Source: Treponema sp. UBA6367
GTDB lineage: Bacteria > Spirochaetota > Spirochaetia > Treponematales > Treponemataceae
Length of the DNA: 64,000 bases
Direction: 5' to 3'
Assembly: GCA_002437725.1 (NCBI GenBank)
Contig: DJRF01000012.1
Span: 40,047-104,046, forward strand
The notes below the pieces were generated by a model. It saw nothing but the letters and a program-made list of their open reading frames with translations, made no database searches and was not told the origin of the DNA. The translations under genes and the position numbers were made by a program. This document shows positions 17,416 to 26,854 of the stretch, one piece after another; the stretch's first letter is position 1, and every line of letters starts with the position of its first letter.

Positions 17416-19068
17416 ATGAAAAATACAATTTATATTTTTGGACATAAAAATCCAGACACAGATTCTGCAGTTTCTGCAACAGCGTATGCGGCATTAAAAA
17501 AGCTGCAAGGATTTGACAACTACGTTGCTGCACGCGCAGGACATTTTAATCCTCAAACGGAATATATCTACAAAAAATTTAGCGTAAAGTTTCCAAAGTA
17601 TATTCCTGATTTAATTCCAAAAGTAAACTATTATATGGACGACAACTTTAATACAGTTGAAAAAACTAGTTCAGTCTGGTTTGCCATAGGAAAAATGGAC
17701 AGCGAAAAAAGCAGGGCTCTTCCTGTTGTAGACAAAAGCAATAAGTATCTTTCGCTTTTTCACTATTCATATTTTGCGCAAAAATTGTTAAAAATCCTAA
17801 ATCCAGAACATAAAATAAGAATTTCCACAAGCATCGCCTTAATAATAAAAACAATGAACGCACAGCCAGCGGTTGTTTTCAATCAGGAAGAAATATTTTC
17901 TGCAAGAATTTTAGTCGGCAGCTCAAGCGAAAAATCTTTTAAAAAACAACTAGAAGAAACCAACATAGAAAACACAATTGTAATAACAAGCGACCGCGAA
18001 GAAATCTACAAAATTTGCATAGAAAAAAAAGTAAAACTTTTAATCATAACTTCAGGCTTTTTCCTTTCAGAAGAACTAAAGAAAAAAGCTCAAGAAAACG
18101 GTGTAAGCGTTATTATGAGTCCTTATGCAACAAGCCAAACCGTAATGATGATAGTCTACTCTACTCCTGTAAGCTTTATGTCTGATTACGAAATTCAAGC
18201 AGTTCACAAATCTGACACAATTTCAAAAATCAGACCAATTCTTCAGCAGTCCCCTATAAGGCGGCTACCTGTTGTAGACAATGAAAATAAAGTCATTGGA
18301 ATAATTTCAGAGCATGACCTTACAAACGAGCCGAAAGTCCAAGTTATCTTGGTCGATCACAATGAACTTTCGCAAGCTGTCGAAGGAATCGAGCATTATA
18401 AAATTCAGGAAGTTATCGACCACCACAGAATAGGACCTTTAAGCACAACTTATCCTATAACTTTTATAAACAAGCCGGTAGGTTCAACTTCAACTTTGAT
18501 TGCAGGACTTTTCGCAGATGCAAAGATTAAAATTCCAAAGGACATTGCAAGCCTCCTTTTGTGCGGAATTCTAAGCGATACGCTAATTCTTCAGTCAACT
18601 ACTACAACTCAAACCGATATAAAGACGGCTAAACTCCTTTCTTCCATAACGGGACTGAACATTCAAGAATTAGGAAAAGAAATTCTTACGGCAGGCAGCA
18701 GAATTGAAGGTCGCTCTGCATCAGAAATCATCCATCAAGATATGAAAGAATACAGAGAAAACAAACATTCATACACTGTAAGCCAAATCGAAGTAGGCAA
18801 CTTAGAAATGCTTCTTGAGCGAAAAGAAGAATTCTTAAACGAACTCGAAAGCGAAAGAAAAGGAAGCAAATCTGTTTTTGCAGCCTTGCTAGTTACCGAT
18901 ATTACACAGCTTTCAAGCATTTTGCTTATTTCTTGCGAAGAAAACTTTGTTCCGTTTATTGATTTTCCAAAACTAGAAGACAAAATTTACTTTTTGAAAG
19001 ATGTTGTAAGCCGAAAAAAGCAGCTTATCCCTATTCTTTCAGAATTGATTGAAAACTACTCTTCTTAA
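17416..19068 (+). CDS. ppaC: Manganese-dependent inorganic pyrophosphatase with regulatory CBS/DRTGG insert
   Basis: 550 residues, family II pyrophosphatase of the DHH superfamily. GHKNPDTDS at the N-terminus binds the first metals; LVDHNE and EVIDHHRIG (the DHH motif, near residue 335) complete the site. Family II enzymes without inserts have about 310 residues; the extra 240 here (about residues 70-310) hold a CBS pair split by a DRTGG-like region, as in CBS-PPases regulated by adenine nucleotides. The C-terminal DHHA2 domain includes the ERKGSKSVF stretch. The ATG lies 4 bases after the argD stop codon, so it is probably translated from the arg transcript; pyrophosphatase is not an arginine enzyme, but its activity helps drive biosynthetic reactions. 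Confidence 0.9.
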   Translation: MKNTIYIFGHKNPDTDSAVSATAYAALKKLQGFDNYVAARAGHFNPQTEYIYKKFSVKFPKYIPDLIPKVNYYMDDNFNTVEKTSSVWFAIGKMDSEKSRALPVVDKSNKYLSLFHYSYFAQKLLKILNPEHKIRISTSIALIIKTMNAQPAVVFNQEEIFSARILVGSSSEKSFKKQLEETNIENTIVITSDREEIYKICIEKKVKLLIITSGFFLSEELKKKAQENGVSVIMSPYATSQTVMMIVYSTPVSFMSDYEIQAVHKSDTISKIRPILQQSPIRRLPVVDNENKVIGIISEHDLTNEPKVQVILVDHNELSQAVEGIEHYKIQEVIDHHRIGPLSTTYPITFINKPVGSTSTLIAGLFADAKIKIPKDIASLLLCGILSDTLILQSTTTTQTDIKTAKLLSSITGLNIQELGKEILTAGSRIEGRSASEIIHQDMKEYRENKHSYTVSQIEVGNLEMLLERKEEFLNELESERKGSKSVFAALLVTDITQLSSILLISCEENFVPFIDFPKLEDKIYFLKDVVSRKKQLIPILSELIENYSS

Positions 19069-19092
19069 GCAGATTAATTTTTTATCTAACTA

Positions 19093-19839
19093 CTAGTTTT
19101 TCCAAGCAGTGTACTTATCGCATTCCAAAATGTTTTTTGCATTTTGAATGCGTTCCGCGCTAGGACTGGCAACATCTTTTAAAGGATATTCAATTCCCAA
19201 ATCCTTATACTTAATTGCTCCAAGTCCATGGTATGGAAGAATTTCTACCCGCTGCACATTATGCAAAGTTCTTATAAAGTCCCGAGTTCTAGTTAAATAT
19301 TCATCGTTGTCTGTTATTCCAGGAGTAAGCACGTGCCTAATCCAAATTGGCTTGTTTATTTCATCAAGGTATCTAAACATTTGAATTATGTTTTTACCGC
19401 TCTGGCCTGTAAGCTTTATATGCTCTTTTTCATCAATATGCTTTATATCCATAAGCAGAATATCTGTAACTTCCATAAGTTTTTTAAACTTTTCAAACCA
19501 TTCGCCTTCTAAAGAAAAAGGACCGCCTGCAGTATCTATGCAAGTATTTATTCCTTTTTGCTTTGCCAAAGTAAAAAGTTCTATAAGAAAATCAATTTGA
19601 ACAAGAGGCTCTCCGCCACTTACAGTTATTCCGCCCTTTTTTCCCCAATATGCACGGCAACTTTCCGCTTCTTTTAAAAGTTCTTCTGCGGTGTAAAGGG
19701 TTCCTTTTTTCATGTCCCAAGTATCAGGATTATGGCAAAAAAGGCAGCGCATCTTGCAGCCGCTAAAAAAGATAACAAACCGACTTCCAGGTCCGTCTGC
19801 GCAACCAAACGATTCTAATTTGTGAATATATCCCTGCAT
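19093..19839 (-). CDS. pflA: Pyruvate formate-lyase activating enzyme (radical SAM)
   Basis: 248 residues. The cluster motif is CKMRCLFC (C-x3-C-x2-C, near residue 30), followed by HNPDTW, characteristic of PflA; TVSGGEPL is the SAM-binding GGE motif. It generates the glycyl radical on PflB. The protein is short and lacks the ferredoxin-like insert of other glycyl-radical activases. AAGGA precedes ATG. Unusually it is not next to pflB: an amidohydrolase gene and the opposite-strand gltX lie between. Confidence 0.94.
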   Translation of the reverse strand: MQGYIHKLESFGCADGPGSRFVIFFSGCKMRCLFCHNPDTWDMKKGTLYTAEELLKEAESCRAYWGKKGGITVSGGEPLVQIDFLIELFTLAKQKGINTCIDTAGGPFSLEGEWFEKFKKLMEVTDILLMDIKHIDEKEHIKLTGQSGKNIIQMFRYLDEINKPIWIRHVLTPGITDNDEYLTRTRDFIRTLHNVQRVEILPYHGLGAIKYKDLGIEYPLKDVASPSAERIQNAKNILECDKYTAWKN

Positions 19840-19866
19840 AAAAAATCCTTATATTTTTTTCATTTT

Positions 19867-19912
19867 ACTCAAACTTCGAGCTTTTATAGTTTTTGAAAAA
19901 ACGCTTTCAACT
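19867..19912 (+). repeat. R1 element, left-end fragment
   Basis: About 45 bp matching only the left arm (CAAACTTCGAGCTTTTATAG, then AACGCTTTCA). It lies upstream of pflA. Confidence 0.5.
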
Positions 19913-19923
19913 CCGTAATTTTA

Positions 19924-20730
19924 TCAAATTCCAAACAAAGTTTTTGCATTTTTTGCCATAATATTTTCATAATCTTCAGAAGAAATGTGCTTGAACAATT
20001 CATGAAAATAATCTTGATAAACGCTTCGCTCACCTAAAGGATTATGCAAATATGTATCAACTCCGTCAATTGGAAGATCGCTTCCAAAAAGAAGTTTTGA
20101 ACTTCCGCACTTTTTTACAAATTCAACGGCACTTTTCATGCTGACCCAAGCAGTATCGCCATAAAGATTTGGCAGTTTTTGGCACAGCTCTATTGCATGC
20201 ATATTATCTGTTCCCAAACCAAGATGAGCCATTATAAAAACAATATCTTTATGACGCATTGCCATAGAATAAACGCGGTCTGTGCTGTCGTAGTCCGTGT
20301 TTCCTGTATGCGTTATAACAGGGAGGTTGTATTTTTCTGCCAAATACATATATGACTCAATTTTTTCATCATCAAAAGGAACCGCAGAATGATAAGGATG
20401 AAATTTAAGAGCTTTTACAACATCTAAATTTTCTTTTATAAGAGTTTCTAAATCGTCGTCAGGTTTTTCAAGAAGAGGCTTGCACCAAATCGCAGCATAA
20501 ATTTTACCAGGATTTTCTCTAGCAAACTGAACCGCACCTATTGCGCTTTTTATTTGCTTAACTTGCTCAGAAACTGGAAGAATCTTTTGCTGATGGTTAC
20601 ACTCTGTAGATTCACAGTTAGAAACTATCATTGCACTTATTTTATATTTTTTCATTGCCTCAAGCACATATTCTTTTTTCATATCAAAATTCAATGCGCT
20701 TCCAAAGTGAACATGAGAATCTATAATCAT
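19924..20730 (-). CDS. Amidohydrolase-family (TIM-barrel) protein
   Basis: 268 residues. IIDSHVHFG at the N-terminus gives the metal-binding His-X-His; VITHTGNTDYD, FIMAHLG and LLFGSDLP supply the later His and Asp ligands expected of the amidohydrolase 2 (ACMSD-like/TatD-like) barrel. The substrate is unknown. The start is ATG 20730, preceded by GGGGG at 8 bases; the longer frame adds 13 residues without support. It precedes pflA on the same strand by 84 bases, within which lies an R1 fragment, so the two may be co-transcribed. Confidence 0.75.
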   Translation of the reverse strand: MIIDSHVHFGSALNFDMKKEYVLEAMKKYKISAMIVSNCESTECNHQQKILPVSEQVKQIKSAIGAVQFARENPGKIYAAIWCKPLLEKPDDDLETLIKENLDVVKALKFHPYHSAVPFDDEKIESYMYLAEKYNLPVITHTGNTDYDSTDRVYSMAMRHKDIVFIMAHLGLGTDNMHAIELCQKLPNLYGDTAWVSMKSAVEFVKKCGSSKLLFGSDLPIDGVDTYLHNPLGERSVYQDYFHELFKHISSEDYENIMAKNAKTLFGI

Positions 20731-20799
20731 TATTCGAACCCCCATAAATATAATAACGCAAATTAGCAAAAAGAGTTAGAAAAATCGCAATCTTTAAAA

Positions 20800-20857
20800 A
20801 TTAGAAATTCGCTGAAAGTGTTTTCACAATTCATAAAAACTCGAAGTTTAGTCTAAT
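20800..20857 (-). repeat. R1 element, left-end fragment in reverse orientation
   Basis: Reads as the reverse complement of the R1 left arm: AAATTCGCTGAAAGTG, TTCATAAAAACTCGAAG, ending TTTAGTCTAATTA. It is the only clear copy in the opposite orientation. Confidence 0.5.
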
Positions 20858-20865
20858 TATCATAA

Positions 20866-20894
20866 TTGAGCAATATTTGTAATTGTGATATATT
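20866..20894 (+). promoter_or_regulatory. Promoter of gltX
   Basis: TTGAGC (20866-20871), 17 bases, TATATT (20889-20894), giving a leader of about 50 bases before ATG 20953. I see no T-box features. Confidence 0.6.
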
Positions 20895-20952
20895 TATTAG
20901 TTGCAAACTTATCACAAAACAAAAGATTGTAAACATTCTTATTGGAGTATAT

Positions 20953-22533
20953 ATGGCTGAAAATAATGAAGTCCGTGTAAGATATGCCCCTTCCCCTACG
21001 GGAATGCAGCATATTGGCGGTGTACGCACAGCGCTTTTTAATTATCTTTTTGCACGTTCAAAAGGTGGAAAATTTATTCTTCGCCTTGAAGACACAGACA
21101 GAACTAGATACGATGAAAAATATGTAAAAAATCTTTACGACACAATGGAATGGCTTGGAATCGACTGGGACGAAGGCGGAAATAAAGGCGGTCCTTACGG
21201 TCCTTATGTTCAAAGCCAAAGATTTGAACTTTACAAAAAATACGCTTACGAACTTGTTGAAAAAGGGGAAGCGTACTACTGTTTTTGCGATTCAGAACGC
21301 CTTGAGCGCATAAAAAAAATTCAAACAGAAAATAAGATGGCTCCTGGTTACGACAGAAACTGCCGCCACTTAACTCCTGAAGAAGTAAAAGCAAACCTTG
21401 ACGCAGGAAAGCCTTATGTTATTCGTTTAAAAGTTCCGCTAGAAGGAGAAACTAAATTTTCTGATCACCTTCTTGGCGACATTGTATGGAAGAATGAAGA
21501 CATTTCTCCTGATCCAGTTTTGCTAAAATCAGACGGCTTTCCAACATATCATCTTGCAAACATAGTTGACGATCACTTTATGAAAATCAGCCACGTTATG
21601 CGTGCCCAAGAATGGATTCCTTCAACCCCATTGCACGTTCAAATGTACCGCGCATTCGGCTGGGAACATCCAGAATTCTGCCACTTGCCAATGGTAAACG
21701 GTTCTGACGGCAAAAAACTTTCAAAAAGGCACGGTTCAACTTCTCTTAACGAATTTCGTGCGCGAGGATATTTGCCGCAAGCAATCATAAATTATGTGGC
21801 AATGCTCGGCTGCTCTTACGAAGAAGGCAAAGAATTTTACACGCTAAAAGAACTTGCAGAAAACTTCAAATTGGAACACTTAAACAAATCCCCTGCAGTT
21901 TTTGATTACAAAAAACTTGAATACTACAACGGCAACTACATTCGAAAACTTTCAACCGAAGAACTTTATAAATGGACACTTCCTTTTATAACAGGAACAG
22001 GAGATGCAACTCTTGAGATTAATCCTGAAAATCCACAGCCAAAACCGAATGTTGGACCACAGTATTCAGGAGTTGCGCTTGGCGAAGACGGAGAACCTTA
22101 CTGCGTAGACAAGTCAATGAACATGACTAGCCAAGATGTAAAAAATACTTTGCTAGGTCTTATGCCATTAATACAAGAGCGATTGAAGTTCCTTACAGAA
22201 GCGGCAGAAATGGTTCACTTTATGTTTACAGAACCAGAAGTTCCGCCTGTAGAACAGATTGTTCCAAAGCGGCTTGATGTTGCAAAAACAAAACAAGTTC
22301 TTGAAGAAGCAAAAAATTTTGTTCACCAAGTATTTGTTTTAGATCACGAAGGCGCTGAAAACTTTGCTAAACAAAAGTCTGAAGAGCTAGGCATAAAACT
22401 TGGCGACTTTATGATGCCTATAAGAATGGCTGTTACAGGAAGCAGAGTTTCGCCTCCTTTAATCGGTTCTATTCACGTGCTAGGAGAAGAAAAATCCATA
22501 GCTAGAATCGAAAAAACTTTAGCAACCTTATAA
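20953..22533 (+). CDS. gltX: Glutamyl-tRNA synthetase
   Basis: 526 residues, class I synthetase. SPTGMQHIGGVRTALFNYL carries the HIGH-type motif and KKLSKRHGS the KMSKS-type motif. An insertion of about 45 residues rich in Pro, Gly and Asn (NPENPQPKPNVGPQYSG onward, near residue 370) lies between the catalytic core and the anticodon-binding domain; I have not seen its function described. Two spirochaete-like tRNAs, Glu and Gln, are in this window at 52 kb, but whether this enzyme also mischarges tRNA-Gln cannot be told. The start is ATG 20953, with GGAG 7 to 8 bases upstream; the longer frame adds 29 unsupported residues. Confidence 0.93.
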   Translation: MAENNEVRVRYAPSPTGMQHIGGVRTALFNYLFARSKGGKFILRLEDTDRTRYDEKYVKNLYDTMEWLGIDWDEGGNKGGPYGPYVQSQRFELYKKYAYELVEKGEAYYCFCDSERLERIKKIQTENKMAPGYDRNCRHLTPEEVKANLDAGKPYVIRLKVPLEGETKFSDHLLGDIVWKNEDISPDPVLLKSDGFPTYHLANIVDDHFMKISHVMRAQEWIPSTPLHVQMYRAFGWEHPEFCHLPMVNGSDGKKLSKRHGSTSLNEFRARGYLPQAIINYVAMLGCSYEEGKEFYTLKELAENFKLEHLNKSPAVFDYKKLEYYNGNYIRKLSTEELYKWTLPFITGTGDATLEINPENPQPKPNVGPQYSGVALGEDGEPYCVDKSMNMTSQDVKNTLLGLMPLIQERLKFLTEAAEMVHFMFTEPEVPPVEQIVPKRLDVAKTKQVLEEAKNFVHQVFVLDHEGAENFAKQKSEELGIKLGDFMMPIRMAVTGSRVSPPLIGSIHVLGEEKSIARIEKTLATL

Positions 22534-22546
22534 AAATACAATTTGC

Positions 22547-22594
22547 AAAAAAAAGGTGGTCATTGAGCTAAGTCAAAATGACCACCTTTTTTTA
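22547..22594. terminator. Bidirectional terminator between gltX and pflB
   Basis: AAAAAAGGTGGTCATT and AATGACCACCTTTTTT form a long perfect stem around a loop of about 12 bases, with A and T runs on both sides, so it can stop transcription from gltX and from pflB. Confidence 0.9.
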
Positions 22595-22603
22595 TTTAAA
22601 GTT

Positions 22604-22668
22604 TCTACAAACCTTAAAAAAATCTAGCCAAGACACGCTTACGCAAAGACCTTGACTAGACATATTCA
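22604..22668 (+). repeat. R3 hairpin element, copy 1
   Basis: AAACCTTAAAAA, then the hairpin TCTAGCCAAG / CTTGACTAGA with a GCTTACGC loop, then CATATTC. Same layout as the copy at 44338. Confidence 0.6.
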
Positions 22669-22680
22669 ATCAATTCAAAA

Positions 22681-24978
22681 TTACAAGCTTGTGTGGCAAG
22701 TACGAGCAATTACATCGTCCTGCTGTTCTTTTGTAAGATTGATAAAGCGAACTGCATAACCTGAAACGCGAACTGTAAAGTTTGCATACTCTGGTTTTTC
22801 AGGATGAGCCTGGCAATCCTTAAGCTTTTCAACACCGAATACGTTTACATTCAAGTGGTGAGCGCCCTTTGCAAAATATCCATCCATAACACTTACAAGA
22901 TTTCCTATTCGTTCATCTTCTTCATGACCAAGAGCAGAAGGATTTATTGTCTGAGTATTTGAAATTCCGTCCAAAGCGTATTCGTAAGGAACTTTTGCAA
23001 CAGAGTTCAAAGACTTAATAAGACCTTTTGTTTCTGCGCCATAGCAAGGATTTGCTCCTGGAGAGAATGGTTCATGAGCCTTTCTTCCGTCAGGAAGAGC
23101 ACCTGTAGCTTTTCCATAAACAACGTTTGAAGTAATTGTAAGAATTGAAGTTGAAGGTTCTGCATTGCGGTATGTTGGATGCTTCTTGATTTTAGCCATA
23201 AATGTCTTGAGCAACCATACAGCAATTTCGTCTGCCCTGTCATCGTCTTGACCGTAGCGAGGAAATTCTCCTTCTGGAACAAAGTCGCAAGCAAGACCGT
23301 GGTCATCGCGGATTACTTTTACTTTTGCATATTTTATAGCAGAAAGCGAATCAACTACGTGAGAGAATCCTGCGATACCTGTTGCAAATGTACGGCGAAC
23401 ATCGGTGTCTATAAGAGCCATTTCTGCAGCTTCATAGTAGTATTTGTCATGCATATAATGAATTGCGTTCAATGTATTTACATAAAGATCAGCAAGCCAT
23501 TCAAGCATAAAATCATACTTTCTCATAACTTCATCGTAATCAAGATATTCTGAAGTAATTGGCTGAAGTTCAGGACCTACCTGTGCGTAAGGAGTAAGTC
23601 CATCGCGTTCATCCTTACCTCCGTTGATTGCGTACAAAAGAGCCTTTGCAAGATTTGCGCGCGCTCCGAAGAACTGCATTTCCTTTCCTGTCTGAGTTGC
23701 AGATACACAACAGCAGATAGAATAGTCATCGCCCCAAATAGGACGCATGATGTCGTCATTTTCATATTGGATAGAAGATGTATCAATAGAAATCTTTGCA
23801 GCATAGCGGCGGAAGTTTTCTGGAAGTCTCTTTGAATAAAGGACTGTAATATTTGGTTCTGGAGATGGTCCCATGTTTTCAAGAGTGTGTAGGAAGCGGA
23901 AGTCGTTCTTTGTAACTTCAGAACGTCCATCCTGACCAAGACCTGCAACTTCAAGAGTAGCCCAAATTGGATCTCCAGAGAAAAGCTGGTTGTAAGATTC
24001 AATACGAGCAAAGCGAACCATTCGGAACTTCATTACGATGTGGTCAACAAGTTCCTGAGCTTTTTCTTCTGTAAGAATACCTTTCTTGATGTCGCGTTCA
24101 ATGTAGCAGTCAAGGAATGTTGAAATACGACCTACAGACATTGCGGCGCCGTTCTGTGTCTTGATTGCAGCAAGATAGCCAAAGTACAGCCACTGGAAAG
24201 CTTCTTTTGCAGTTGTAGCTGGCTTTGAAATGTCGTAACCGTAGATTGCGGCCATCTCTTTAATGCCCTTAAGGGCCTTAATCTGCTCAGAAAGCTCTTC
24301 GCGCAAACGAATAACATCTTCTGTCATTGTTCCGTCGCCGCAGTTAGCCTTATCAATTTCTTTCTGTTCGATAAGATAGTCAATACCGTAAAGCGCTACA
24401 CGGCGGTAGTCACCAACGATGCGTCCTCGTCCGTAAGTATCAGGAAGCCCTGTAAGGATGTGAGCCTTGCGAGCCTTGCGAATTTCTGGAGTGTAAACTT
24501 CAAAAACGGCATCTGAGTGGGTTTTGTGATATTCTGTAAAAACCTTGTGCAATTCAGCGTTTGGTTTATATCCGTACATTTCGCATGATTGCTCTGCCAT
24601 ACGGATTCCACCAAAAGGCATAAAAGCTCTTTTTAAAGGCTTGTCTGTCTGAAGACCTACAACTTGTTCAAGCTCTTTTCCTTCGGGACAGATATATCCT
24701 GCGCCATGCGATGTAAGGCCTGTAACAACATCTGTGTCTAAATCAAGGACACCGCTTCTTTCTTTTCCGTCTAAGCCTACAGATTTTTTATTGTGCTCAG
24801 CCTTCTGCAATTTTTGGAGCTCATCAAACAATTTCTTTGTAGCGGCTGTAGGGCCTGCCAAGAAACTCTGATCACCATCGTATTCTGTGTAGTTTGCCTG
24901 AATAAAATCGCGAACATTAATTTCGCTTGTCCATAAACCGTCAGGATTAAATCCTTCCCATTCTGGTCTTAAAGCCAT
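22681..24978 (-). CDS. pflB: Formate C-acetyltransferase (pyruvate formate-lyase)
   Basis: 765 residues. Converts pyruvate and CoA to acetyl-CoA and formate anaerobically. YSICCCVSAT holds the catalytic adjacent cysteines, and VRVSGYAVRF near the C-terminus holds the radical glycine loaded by PflA. Length and both motifs are those of true PFL rather than a glycerol dehydratase or other glycyl-radical enzyme. AGAGG precedes ATG by 8 bases. A terminator shared with gltX follows. An oxygen-sensitive enzyme of this kind suggests a fermentative anaerobe. Confidence 0.97.
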   Translation of the reverse strand: MALRPEWEGFNPDGLWTSEINVRDFIQANYTEYDGDQSFLAGPTAATKKLFDELQKLQKAEHNKKSVGLDGKERSGVLDLDTDVVTGLTSHGAGYICPEGKELEQVVGLQTDKPLKRAFMPFGGIRMAEQSCEMYGYKPNAELHKVFTEYHKTHSDAVFEVYTPEIRKARKAHILTGLPDTYGRGRIVGDYRRVALYGIDYLIEQKEIDKANCGDGTMTEDVIRLREELSEQIKALKGIKEMAAIYGYDISKPATTAKEAFQWLYFGYLAAIKTQNGAAMSVGRISTFLDCYIERDIKKGILTEEKAQELVDHIVMKFRMVRFARIESYNQLFSGDPIWATLEVAGLGQDGRSEVTKNDFRFLHTLENMGPSPEPNITVLYSKRLPENFRRYAAKISIDTSSIQYENDDIMRPIWGDDYSICCCVSATQTGKEMQFFGARANLAKALLYAINGGKDERDGLTPYAQVGPELQPITSEYLDYDEVMRKYDFMLEWLADLYVNTLNAIHYMHDKYYYEAAEMALIDTDVRRTFATGIAGFSHVVDSLSAIKYAKVKVIRDDHGLACDFVPEGEFPRYGQDDDRADEIAVWLLKTFMAKIKKHPTYRNAEPSTSILTITSNVVYGKATGALPDGRKAHEPFSPGANPCYGAETKGLIKSLNSVAKVPYEYALDGISNTQTINPSALGHEEDERIGNLVSVMDGYFAKGAHHLNVNVFGVEKLKDCQAHPEKPEYANFTVRVSGYAVRFINLTKEQQDDVIARTCHTSL

Positions 24979-25029
24979 AGTCTATACCTCTATATATTTA
25001 ATAATTTTTTGCTCTTTAGAGTCATATAA

Positions 25030-25058
25030 ATAATAACTCAAATAAGAACGAATGACAA
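25030..25058 (-). promoter_or_regulatory. Promoter of pflB
   Basis: TTGTCA (25053-25058), 17 bases, TATTAT (25030-25035) on the minus strand, with a leader of about 45 bases. The 364-base gap from 24979 to 25342 otherwise holds AT-rich DNA and a short R1 copy. Confidence 0.7.
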
Positions 25059-25227
25059 CATTTTAAAAATCAAACATCAATAAAATACGCTATATTTAGT
25101 GGATAACCAAAGTTTTTTGCAGCACAAAAACTATATAAAGTGTTTGCAAAAACATAAAATGCATATTTATAAAAATTCTGTCTTTTCTGTTAATTTTTTG
25201 AATAAATTTGCAATTTTTCTAAATACC

Positions 25228-25317
25228 CTAGCTTCGAGTTTTTTTTATAAATTATGAAAAACGCTTTCAGCGAATTTACGCTTTTATTCTTTTCCTAAAA
25301 ACTCGAAATTCGAGCTA
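25228..25317 (+). repeat. R1 element, internally deleted short copy
   Basis: About 90 bp. Left end TAGCTTCGAG, ACGCTTTCAGCGAATTT, then directly TACGCTTTTATTC and the right end ACTCGAAATTCGAGCTA. The entire core present in full copies is missing. Confidence 0.75.
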
Positions 25318-25342
25318 AATAGCATAAATGTCAAAGTTTTAT

Positions 25343-26719
25343 TTATTCAAAAGGAACTGCCTTTATTTTTTTGTTATAAATCTTCGCCATTAAAAATAAA
25401 GACATTCCAACAGACATAAATTCCGCGATAATAAAGCACCACCACACGTTTTGAACATTTCCTGTAAGGCTAAGCAGATACGCTACTGGAAGAAATACAA
25501 CAAACTGGCGCGAAAATGAAACTATCAGACTGTAAACCGCATTTCCAAAAGCTTGAAAAACCGAAGAAAGCGTAATTGCAATGGCAGCTCCTAAGAAACT
25601 TGGCGCAATTATTCTAAAGGCGGGAACTCCTATAGCAAGCATATCTTCGCCTGCGCTAAACAGTTTGAACAATTGTTCTGGAAATATCTCAAAAACTGCA
25701 AAGCCAACTGCCATAATAGCAACCGCAATAAGCACTGACCACTTTATGGTATCAACTATCCGCTTGTGATGCTTTGCACCATAATTGTATGCGATTATAG
25801 GAACAATTCCGTTTGTAAGCCCAAAAACAGGCATAAACACAAAACTGTTCATCTTTATAAACACTCCGTAAACAGCAATTGCAGTTGTGGAAAATCTTCC
25901 TAAGATCAGATTTACAAAGTAGGCAATAACACTAGTAATTGAACTCATGGCGATTGAAGGAATTCCAACTTTGTAAATTAAACCTATAATCTTAAGGTCT
26001 GGAACTAAATCTTTTAGTTTAAAATGAATATCCTTGTTATATTTTAAATTCAGCACAAGAGCGACTAACATGCCTGCGACCTGCCCTAAGACTGTAGCAA
26101 CGGCTGCTCCTGTTATTCCCATTTTAGGAAAAGGTCCAATACCAAAAATAAAAAGAGGATCTAGAATAATATTTGAAACAGCGCCCACAAGCTGACTTAT
26201 CATTGAAAAGAAAGTTCTGCCTGTAGCCTGCAAAAGCCGTTCAAACATAATTTCTGCGCAAGCGGGAAAACAAAATGTTGTTATCACAAAAAGATACTGC
26301 TTTGCATAAAGAATAATTTCTTCATTTTTTGTTTGAGAAGAAAGATATAAATCTACACAAGCAAATCCAAGAATCATAAATAAAACAAAGGTGCAAAAGG
26401 CAAGAAAAATGCCCATCATCGCAGTTTTATTTACATCTTCCTGATTTTTTTGTCCAAGCCTCATAGAAAGCAAGGAATTTACACCGACTCCTGTTCCAAC
26501 TGCAAAACTTATAAGAAGATTTTGAATTGGAAAAGCAAGGCTTACAGCAGTAAGCGCATTTTCGCTGATTTTTGCAACAAAAATACTGTCAACTATATTG
26601 TAAAGAGCCATTACAAACATAGAAAGCATGATTGGAAGGCTCATGTTAAGAATTAACGGAACTACGGGCATTACACCCATTTTATTTTCTACAGGACCAT
26701 TTTTAATTGAAGCAGTCAT
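25343..26719 (-). CDS. MATE-family multidrug/cation antiporter
   Basis: 458 residues with about 12 hydrophobic segments in two halves. The first half begins PLILNMSLPIMLSMFVMALYN and continues VDSIFVAKIS and TAVSLAFPIQ, the usual MATE signature; GVGVNSLLSMRLGQK closes the second helix pair. Likely exports drugs or metabolites in exchange for Na+ or H+. AAGGTGA precedes ATG. It follows the COG0523 gene on the same strand with a diverged R3 element between; no local regulator is visible. Confidence 0.88.
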   Translation of the reverse strand: MTASIKNGPVENKMGVMPVVPLILNMSLPIMLSMFVMALYNIVDSIFVAKISENALTAVSLAFPIQNLLISFAVGTGVGVNSLLSMRLGQKNQEDVNKTAMMGIFLAFCTFVLFMILGFACVDLYLSSQTKNEEIILYAKQYLFVITTFCFPACAEIMFERLLQATGRTFFSMISQLVGAVSNIILDPLFIFGIGPFPKMGITGAAVATVLGQVAGMLVALVLNLKYNKDIHFKLKDLVPDLKIIGLIYKVGIPSIAMSSITSVIAYFVNLILGRFSTTAIAVYGVFIKMNSFVFMPVFGLTNGIVPIIAYNYGAKHHKRIVDTIKWSVLIAVAIMAVGFAVFEIFPEQLFKLFSAGEDMLAIGVPAFRIIAPSFLGAAIAITLSSVFQAFGNAVYSLIVSFSRQFVVFLPVAYLLSLTGNVQNVWWCFIIAEFMSVGMSLFLMAKIYNKKIKAVPFE

Positions 26720-26734
26720 ATTTCACCTTATTAA

Positions 26735-26832
26735 AAAACGCCGAATCAAGGCGCATTTGAGAAACTACTCTTAAAGCCTTGTGTCCGACGTTTTGCGATT
26801 TGCAAATGCGAACCCGCCTATACTAGAAGTTG
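26735..26832 (+). repeat. R3 hairpin element, copy 2 (diverged)
   Basis: CGCCGAATCAAGGC, a CTTAAAGCCTTGTGTCCG segment and GCATTTGAG/CGCATTTG-like pairs resemble the R3 pattern of AAGG/CCTT hairpins, with an extra GCAAATGC hairpin. Assignment is tentative. Confidence 0.4.
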
Positions 26833-26854
26833 TAAGACAGATCCGAAAAGAACT

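Noticed and set aside
24132..24614. Overlapping alternative-frame ORFs within pflB, and similar ones in leuA and guaA
   Set aside because: All are explained by codon bias of the real gene in other frames.
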